A stretch of 64,000 bases of DNA, taken from NCBI RefSeq assembly GCF_003626655.1, contig NZ_RBAN01000003.1, positions 744,001 to 808,000 on the forward strand, in the 5' to 3' direction. The translations under genes and the position numbers were made by a program. A model generated the notes under the pieces. The model saw nothing but the letters and a program-made list of their open reading frames with translations. It ran no database searches and was not told where the DNA came from. This stretch comes from Micromonospora costi. GTDB taxonomy: Bacteria; Actinomycetota; Actinomycetes; Mycobacteriales; Micromonosporaceae. The first letter of the stretch is position 1, and each line of letters starts with the position of its first letter. Shown piece by piece: positions 58,899-64,000 of this stretch.

Positions 58899-59786
58899 TT
58901 ACTCGTTGAGGAACCCGGAAATCCGCTCCCGCAGGTCGGCGCGCTCGGTCCAGAGCACGCCCGGCCGGTCGTACACGTGCAGGGTGGCCGCCGGCAGCAC
59001 GGCCGCGAGCCGTTCGGCCACCTCCACCGGATGGAGGTCGTCGCCCGCGCAACCGATCACCAACGCGGGCGCGGTGACGGCCGACAGCGCCGCGATGTCC
59101 GGGAGCGGGACCTGATCCGGCAGGCTGGTCAGCCCGGGGCCGAGCCCGTCGCGGAGCAGCTGGTCCAGCCGCTGGCGCAGGTACGCCCAACCGGCCGGGG
59201 TGTTGCGCACCGCGGCCGGCAGCTCGACGCTGACCGCCTCGGCGAGCGCTGACGCGTCCCCGCTCTCCACCGCGTCCAGCAGCGAGGTGAGGCGTTGCCG
59301 CGCCACCTCGCCGCGCGGCTCGTCGAGCACCGCGGGCAGGAAGAAGACCAGCCGCTCGAAGCGTTCCGGGCTCTCGCCCAGCAGGGCGCAGAGCGCGCCG
59401 GCGCCGAGGCTCGCGCCGAAGGCACGGGTGGCCCCGCCCAGGTCGGCAACCGCCCGCAGGTCACGGGCGAGATCCTGGTACGTCCACGGACCGGGCGGCG
59501 CGTCCGAGCGGCCGTGCCCGCGGAACTGGAAGAAGATCTTGCGGCCGGCGACGCCGCTGCCGAACGGCCGGGTGGTGGCGATGCCGTTGCCCAGCCCGTG
59601 GGCGAACACGGTCACCGGGTCGCCGGCGCCGGTGACGAGCCGTTCCAGGCGTACGTCGTGCGGGGTGGCGACCAGCTCGGTCTCCGGCTCCGGCAGGGCG
59701 GGGCGCCCGGTGCGCGGGCCCCCAGGACCGGGACCCCAGGTGCGGGGCCCGCCGTCGGGCGGTGGTGGCCAGCGGAAACTTCTCAC
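58899..59786 (-). CDS. Alpha/beta hydrolase
   Basis: A 295-residue hydrolase. The oxyanion region is VTVFAHGLGNGI, GHGRSD follows, the elbow is AFGASLGAGAL (serine nucleophile), and the acid segment is LVIGCAGDDLHPVEV. A usual C-terminal catalytic histidine is not obvious. Its GTG start overlaps the stop of the DUF2516 gene (GTGA). The substrate is unknown. A proline-rich N-terminal stretch of ~30 residues precedes the fold. Confidence 0.82.
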   Translation of the reverse strand: MRSFRWPPPPDGGPRTWGPGPGGPRTGRPALPEPETELVATPHDVRLERLVTGAGDPVTVFAHGLGNGIATTRPFGSGVAGRKIFFQFRGHGRSDAPPGPWTYQDLARDLRAVADLGGATRAFGASLGAGALCALLGESPERFERLVFFLPAVLDEPRGEVARQRLTSLLDAVESGDASALAEAVSVELPAAVRNTPAGWAYLRQRLDQLLRDGLGPGLTSLPDQVPLPDIAALSAVTAPALVIGCAGDDLHPVEVAERLAAVLPAATLHVYDRPGVLWTERADLRERISGFLNE

Positions 59787-60097
59787 CAGAACCCTCGGCC
59801 GTCGCTGAGGTCACGCAACCCCACACGGACGTCGAGCAGGTAGATGAGCGCGGCCGCGATCCCGATCAGTCCGAAGAGGCTGATCGGCCCGAAGCCGAGC
59901 AGGGTGAGCACCAGGCAGACGGCCAGGATGGCGATCCAGCCGCCCTTGGGCAAGGTGCCGATGGCATTGAAGGCGTCGGACCGCTGGGTGATGGCGTGCA
60001 CCAGCGCGACGCCCTGGATGATGAGCGCGAACACGAGCAGTACCAGCTCGATCACGTAGCGGACTTCGAAGGCGAAGAGCGGCGCGGCGTAGGCCAT
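59783..60097 (-). CDS. DUF2516-family membrane protein
   Basis: A 104-residue protein with three predicted helices (VIELVLLVFALIIQGVALVH, GWIAILAVCLVLTLLGFG, LIGIAAALIYLLDVRVGL). The function is unknown. It follows the HBHA-like gene, as in the Mycobacterium tuberculosis Rv0474-Rv0476 set. TAAGCT lies 7 nt before the ATG, so it also has its own promoter. Confidence 0.82.
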   Translation of the reverse strand: MAYAAPLFAFEVRYVIELVLLVFALIIQGVALVHAITQRSDAFNAIGTLPKGGWIAILAVCLVLTLLGFGPISLFGLIGIAAALIYLLDVRVGLRDLSDGRGFW

Positions 60098-60168
60098 GAC
60101 GGCAAGCTTATGCCGGCGACCCCGGATACGTCCGACAAGGACGCCTCCGGGGTCGCCGGCGCACAGTG

Positions 60169-60855
60169 CTACTCGGCGGCCGGGCGGGTCCGCTTGGTGG
60201 TCCGCGGCAGCTTCGCCGACGGGGTGTCGGCCGGCTTGGCCGCCTTCGTGGCCTTCGTGGCGCGGGGCTTCCGGACGGCGGCCGGCTTGGCCTCGGCGAG
60301 CTCGGCCACCTCGGTCGGGCTCGGCGCCTCGGCCGGGGTCGCGGTGGCCCGGGCCGGCTCGGCCTCGGTCTCCGTCGCCTCGATGTCGGCGTTCACGGTC
60401 TCGGCGGCCTCCAGCACACCGGCGCCGACCACGCGCTCACCCCGGGCCACCAGCGCGCCGTACGCGGCCAGCGCCCGCTCCTGGGCGGCCTGCGCGCCGG
60501 CCAGCACGACGGCGGCGTTGCGGGTCGCGGCCCCGCGCAGCTTGTCCAGGTCGGCGACCTCGCGTACGCGGTTGAGGTCCGCCGCGGCGCGCAGCTTGTT
60601 CAGGTCGAGGTCACCGGCGGCGGCCTTCTCCCGCAGGGCGCCGGCGGTCTGGTTCGCCGCGCGCAGCGTCTCGTTGGCCTTCTCGCGCAGCTCGAAGCCG
60701 GTCACCACGGCCTTGCCGCCCAGGTCGGCGACGACCTTCGTGCCGAGTTCGCTGACCACCGCGGGCAGCTTGCGCAGCTGCTGGAGGGCCAGCTCGCCGG
60801 CGCCGGCTGCCGCGTAGATCGGGGCCGGAATGCGGTTGGTCTTCGGCTGGGTCAT
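60169..60855 (-). CDS. Heparin-binding hemagglutinin-like protein
   Basis: A 228-residue protein. Residues ~1-150 are helical with heptad patterns (AGELALQQLRKLPAVVSELG, TLRAANQTAGALREKA). The tail (~190-228) is lysine-, proline- and alanine-rich like the HBHA lectin tail (RKPRATKATKAAKPAD). In mycobacteria HBHA is a surface adhesin, but soil relatives may use it for lipid or nucleic acid binding. Adjacent XRE and DUF2516 genes repeat the mycobacterial order. GAGGA lies upstream of the ATG, and its start overlaps the XRE stop by 4 bp. Confidence 0.8.
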   Translation of the reverse strand: MTQPKTNRIPAPIYAAAGAGELALQQLRKLPAVVSELGTKVVADLGGKAVVTGFELREKANETLRAANQTAGALREKAAAGDLDLNKLRAAADLNRVREVADLDKLRGAATRNAAVVLAGAQAAQERALAAYGALVARGERVVGAGVLEAAETVNADIEATETEAEPARATATPAEAPSPTEVAELAEAKPAAVRKPRATKATKAAKPADTPSAKLPRTTKRTRPAAE

Positions 60856-61487
60856 GACAATTCCTCCTCGGCCGACTCCGCGGCCTTCGGGGCCGCCGGT
60901 CCGGCGGCCGTCCTGTCGGGGGTCGTGGTGGCGGGGGTCGTGCGGGCTTGTGGGGCGGGCGCCGGGCCGGCCTCGGTGACGGCCACCGACTCGAGGACCG
61001 CCTCGGTGGGCGTGCCGTCCGAAGTGGTGGGGCCGGTGGCGGCCGGGTTGACCAGCCCCGCCGACTCGGTCGGCGTGGCCGGCCGGCCGGTCTCGGCCGC
61101 GGGCTCCTCCTGGGCCGCGCTCGCCGCCGCCGTCGCCTCGGCGAGCCGGGCGTTCTCCCGGCGGAAGGTCTCGTAGATCTGGCTCAGGGACTGCTTCTGC
61201 GCCATGGTCAGGTCGGGGTCCACGGCGATCGCGGCGAGCACGCCGTGGCCCTCCTTGTCGTCCAGCAGCCCGGCCCGCAGGTACATGGCCGGGGTGGAGA
61301 CCCGCAGCGCGCTGGCGAGCTGCTGGAGCACCTCGGCGCTGGGCTTACGCAGGCCACGCTCGATCTGGCTGAGGTACGGGTTGCTGACCCCCGCCTGCTC
61401 GGCGAGTTGGCGCAGCGAGATCTTCGCGTTCCGCCGCAGGTCGCGAATGAACCCGCCGATGTCGGGAAGGTCCTTACCGGTGGCCAT
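60852..61487 (-). CDS. XRE-family transcriptional regulator
   Basis: A 211-residue regulator. The Cro/C1 helix-turn-helix is ISLRQLAEQAGVSNPYLSQI (residues ~20-40). A long, poorly ordered alanine- and threonine-rich tail follows residue ~110. TACCGT (61500-61495) is 7 nt before the ATG at 61487. It precedes the HBHA-like gene, with a 4-bp overlap, as Rv0474 precedes hbhA in Mycobacterium. Confidence 0.85.
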   Translation of the reverse strand: MATGKDLPDIGGFIRDLRRNAKISLRQLAEQAGVSNPYLSQIERGLRKPSAEVLQQLASALRVSTPAMYLRAGLLDDKEGHGVLAAIAVDPDLTMAQKQSLSQIYETFRRENARLAEATAAASAAQEEPAAETGRPATPTESAGLVNPAATGPTTSDGTPTEAVLESVAVTEAGPAPAPQARTTPATTTPDRTAAGPAAPKAAESAEEELS

Positions 61488-61508
61488 GCACTCGACGGTA
61501 GCCCAGGG

Positions 61509-61546
61509 TGCTAGCTCCTGCAAGCGAAATGCTAGCCAGAGTTAGC
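61509..61546. promoter_or_regulatory. Repeated TGCTAGC motifs between the XRE gene and a divergent hydrolase gene
   Basis: TGCTAGC occurs at 61509-61515 and 61530-61536 (21 bp apart, two DNA turns), and GTTAGC follows at 61541-61546. Same-face spacing suggests an operator for a dimeric regulator, most simply the XRE protein acting on its own promoter and the divergent gene. Confidence 0.5.
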
Positions 61547-61600
61547 GACGTCTCATCTATGCGCTTGCGTGCCCCGTCGTCCGGTGCGTACGGTCCTCCG

Positions 61601-62398
61601 ATGACCAAGATCGAAGTAAATGGCGCGATTCTCGCGTACGACGAAGCCGGCGAGGGCAGCCCGGTCGTGCTCCTGCACGCGGGCATCGCGGACCGGCGGA
61701 TGTGGCGGGGGCAGGTGGACGCGCTCGCCGCCCGGCACCGGGTAATCGCCCTCGACCTGCGTGGCTACGGCGACTCGGAGTTGCCACCGGCGCCGTTCGC
61801 GCACCACGACGACGTGGTCGGCCTGCTCGACGCGCTCGGTCTGCCCCGGGCGGCGCTGGTCGGCTGCTCGTTCGGCGGCAGGGTCGCGGTGGACACCGCG
61901 CTGACCCACCCCGACCGGGTCTCCGCCCTGGCGCTCTTCGGCGCCCCCGTCTCCGGCTACGAGTGGTCCGAGGAGACCGAACAGCTCTGGGAAGAGCTGG
62001 TGGGCGACGTCGACCAGGAGGACTTCACCGCCACCGCCGCCGGTGAGGTGCGGTTCTGGGTGGTGGGCCCGACCCGCCGCCCCGAGGACGTCGACCCCGA
62101 ACTGATCCGCTTCGCCGAGGAGATGGACCGGCGGGCGCTCGCCGCCGAGCTGGCGCTCAGCGCCGTCGAGGTCGGCGAACTCGACCCGCCCGCGATCGAC
62201 CGGCTCGGCGAGCTGCGCGTCCCCGTACTGGTCGGTGTTGGCGCGGACGACCTCGCGGACATCCGGCGCCTGGCCGACCGCATCGCCGACGAGGCGCCGG
62301 GAGGCGTACGGATGCCGGACATTCCGGACGCCGCCCACCTCGCACCGCTGGAGCGCCCCGAACCGGTCAACGCGGCGCTGCTCGACTTCCTGCCCTGA
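61601..62398 (+). CDS. Alpha/beta-fold hydrolase
   Basis: A 265-residue hydrolase. The oxyanion segment is VVLLHAGIADRRMW, the elbow is LVGCSFGGRVAVD (serine), and the catalytic histidine is in DAAHLAPLERPEP. Substrate unknown. TACGGT lies 6 nt before the ATG at 61601; an ATG at 61508 is not supported. It is divergent from the XRE gene. Confidence 0.87.
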   Translation: MTKIEVNGAILAYDEAGEGSPVVLLHAGIADRRMWRGQVDALAARHRVIALDLRGYGDSELPPAPFAHHDDVVGLLDALGLPRAALVGCSFGGRVAVDTALTHPDRVSALALFGAPVSGYEWSEETEQLWEELVGDVDQEDFTATAAGEVRFWVVGPTRRPEDVDPELIRFAEEMDRRALAAELALSAVEVGELDPPAIDRLGELRVPVLVGVGADDLADIRRLADRIADEAPGGVRMPDIPDAAHLAPLERPEPVNAALLDFLP

Positions 62399-62407
62399 GC
62401 CGGCAGG

Positions 62408-63367
62408 TCACCAGAGGGGGCGGACCGCTCCGACCGGGACGCCCCCACCGAAGAGCGGCACCTCGGCGTACTCGGTGAGCACCGGGGCGTCGACGCCCAG
62501 CCGCCGCAGCGCGGAGACGAGCACCGGGGTCCGGGCCCGGGCCGCGCCGTCGTCGATCTTCAGGGCCACCGCCCCGACGCCGGGCAGGGCCGCCGCGATC
62601 ACACCCTCCGCGCCGACCTTGGCGAGCAGGCCGGGGATGCCACGCATCAGCCGGGTGTCGTCGGCCTGGGTGCCGCCCACGACCTCCGGGTACGCCCGCA
62701 TGGCGTCGGCCACCGTCCGCGCCTCCGAGCCGACCTCGGCCGAGACCAGCCGGAGGAACGCCCCGGCCAGCCCGGTGAGCGAGACGGCGAGCACCGGCGC
62801 GCCGCACCCGTCGACGCCGACGGCCGCCACCTCCTCGCCGGTGAACTCCTCGATCGCCGCCCGCAGCCGCTGCTGCAACGGGTGCTCGGGCCGCCAGTAG
62901 CCGTCGACCGGCCAGCCATTGGCGCGGCAGGTGAGCAGCATCCCGCTGTGCTTGCCCGAGCAGTTCATCTGGATCCGGGTCGGTCCGCCCCCGGCGCGCA
63001 GCACCGCCGTCCGGGCCGCCTCCCCGACCGGCAGGTCCGGCGGGCAGTGCAGCGCCGACTCGTCCAGCCCGGCGCGGGCCAGCAACGCGCCGACCCGCTC
63101 CAGGTGGAAGTCCTCGCCCGCGTGGCTCGCCGAGACGAGCGCGAGGTCTGCCGGATCGGTCAACGACAGGCCGGCGCGGAGCATCCCGATCGCCTGCATG
63201 GGCTTGCTGGCCGATCGCGGGAAGACCGCCGAGACGACGTCACCGGCCGCGGCGACCGGTGCCCCGGAGGCGTCCAGCACCACGACCGACCCTCGGTGCA
63301 CTCCCTCGACGAACCCGGACCGGACCACCTCGGCGAGCGGCGCGCCGCCCTCGTACGTCTTTGCCAC
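62408..63367 (-). CDS. L-asparaginase II family protein
   Basis: A 319-residue protein of the asparaginase II (Rhizobium-type) family, distinct from the classical L-asparaginases. Conserved parts are VRSGFVEGVHRGSVVV, FPRSASKPMQAIGML, SASHAGEDFHLERV, MNCSGKHSGMLLTC and GVDGCGAPVLAVSLTGLA. It would release ammonia from asparagine. TACCGT lies 7 nt before the GTG at 63367. Confidence 0.88.
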   Translation of the reverse strand: MAKTYEGGAPLAEVVRSGFVEGVHRGSVVVLDASGAPVAAAGDVVSAVFPRSASKPMQAIGMLRAGLSLTDPADLALVSASHAGEDFHLERVGALLARAGLDESALHCPPDLPVGEAARTAVLRAGGGPTRIQMNCSGKHSGMLLTCRANGWPVDGYWRPEHPLQQRLRAAIEEFTGEEVAAVGVDGCGAPVLAVSLTGLAGAFLRLVSAEVGSEARTVADAMRAYPEVVGGTQADDTRLMRGIPGLLAKVGAEGVIAAALPGVGAVALKIDDGAARARTPVLVSALRRLGVDAPVLTEYAEVPLFGGGVPVGAVRPLW

Positions 63368-63460
63368 GCTGTGGACGGTACCGACGGTGTGACGGCGGCC
63401 GGCGGCCGGGTGACCAGGTGGTACGGAAATCAGTGACAGGAGTGACCGTAGGGGCCGGCC

Positions 63461-64000
63461 TTACAGGCCGAGCAGCTCGCGGGCCTCGGCGGTGGTCAGC
63501 GGTGGGCGCTGGGCGAGCTGCGCGAAACCGACCGCGCGGGCGACCAGCTGCATGTTGGACTCCACCGGCCGGCCCTTGGCGTACGTCACCGTGTCCTCCA
63601 TGCCGACCCGCAGGTGGCCGCCGGTCGAGAGCGACGCGAGCAGGACCGGGATGGTGCTGCGGCCTATGCCGGTGGCCGAGAACGTGGTCCCCTCTGGGAG
63701 GTCCCGCAGCATCTGCCGCGCCGCCACCAGCGTCTCGGTGGTGCCCGGCATACCGCCCGGCACACCCATCACGAAGTCGACGTGCACGTGCCCGCCGTGC
63801 GGCAGCCCGTACCTGCCGAGGAGGCGCTGGAGCGCGGTCAGGTGGCCGAGGTCGAAGATCTCGTACTCCGGCACGACGCCGCGCTCCTGCATGCGCGTGT
63901 GCAGCTCGACGATGAACTCCCAGCGGTTGAGGAAGACGTCGTCGCCGAAGTTGACCGTGCCCATGGTGCAGGACGCCATGTCCGGCGCGGCGTCGAGCAC
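63461..64000 (-). CDS. 3-keto-5-aminohexanoate cleavage (BKACE) family enzyme, 5' end outside window
   Basis: The visible 179 codons are the C-terminal part of a BKACE-family TIM barrel, which splits beta-keto acids with acetyl-CoA. Recognisable segments are GTVNFGDDVFLNRWEF, VDFVMGVPGGMPGTT and LRVGMEDTVTYAKGRPVESN, which hold conserved zinc and substrate residues. The natural substrate varies by subgroup. The N-terminus and start codon lie beyond 64000. Confidence 0.85.
   Translation of the reverse strand: MLDAAPDMASCTMGTVNFGDDVFLNRWEFIVELHTRMQERGVVPEYEIFDLGHLTALQRLLGRYGLPHGGHVHVDFVMGVPGGMPGTTETLVAARQMLRDLPEGTTFSATGIGRSTIPVLLASLSTGGHLRVGMEDTVTYAKGRPVESNMQLVARAVGFAQLAQRPPLTTAEARELLGL

Noticed and set aside
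1..64000. tRNA, rRNA, riboswitches, insertion sequences, prophage, CRISPR
   Set aside because: I looked through the intergenic regions and saw no cloverleaf, rRNA segment, transposase or integrase. A covariance-model search would be needed to exclude weak riboswitches.

Overview
The window is a GC-rich (roughly 70 percent or more) actinobacterial chromosome segment, most likely from Micromonospora or a close relative in the Micromonosporaceae. This rests on gene content, not a database search. It carries a bldN/rsbN developmental sigma locus, mycothiol genes (mshA, mca, a mycothiol-type isomerase-fold protein), SenX3-RegX3-PhoU, an HBHA-like protein and many GTG starts. About 22 genes have a -10-like hexamer 6 to 8 nt before the start codon, which suggests leaderless mRNAs. 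I see no rRNA, tRNA, CRISPR array, insertion sequence, prophage or secondary-metabolite cluster. It reads as core or conserved chromosome.

Layout. 1-5.6 kb: tetrapyrrole operon on the minus strand (rex-hemA-hemC-cobA/hemD-hemB; hemB runs off the left edge) with a Rex operator on its promoter. 6-10.5 kb: a NarL-type two-component system, a HAD phosphatase, a glutaredoxin-like protein and an acyl-CoA ligase. 10.6-17.1 kb: development locus with bldN preceded by an overlapping short ORF, rsbN, a HAD-IB phosphatase, an acyltransferase, an epimerase, a 33-residue basic ribosomal-type protein and an excisionase-fold DNA-binding protein. 17.5-25.8 kb: a zinc metallopeptidase, TetR and hydrolase genes, proline dehydrogenase, a lipoprotein with a glutathionylspermidine-synthase-like enzyme, a CGNR regulator, a TIM-barrel isomerase and Ppx/GppA. 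25.9-30.4 kb: a cysteine-rich unknown, regX3-senX3 divergent from phoU with a PHO box between them, and gpmA. 30.6-33.3 kb: two sister MFS exporters. 33.3-34.0 kb: a structured non-coding region.

34-41 kb: a histone-H1-like protein, a YbjN protein, mshA, an SDR, a methyltransferase-like protein, murB and a mycothiol-type DinB-fold protein. 41.2-47 kb: a beta-glucoside uptake and hydrolysis operon (binding protein, two permeases, GH1 beta-glucosidase, LacI repressor) with two matching LacI-type operators. 47-51.3 kb: RidA, GNAT, mca, TetR, a macro-domain protein and an EI24 protein. 51.4-56 kb: an ABC exporter co-transcribed with a two-component system, then a WYL regulator. 56-64 kb: an SDR, a VOC protein, a second CGNR regulator, an AlaX-like editing protein, hydrolases, the DUF2516/HBHA/XRE set, an asparaginase and a partial BKACE enzyme.

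Signals the genes do not explain are: three copies of a ~75-bp inverted repeat with near-identical ends (5.8, 20.8 and 39.1 kb); a nested inverted-repeat element with a possible small RNA at 33.4-33.9 kb; the short ORF overlapping the bldN start; and paired palindromes upstream of bldN. I did not find a clearly new multi-gene system. The best candidates for something undescribed are these non-coding elements and a few conserved unknown proteins.
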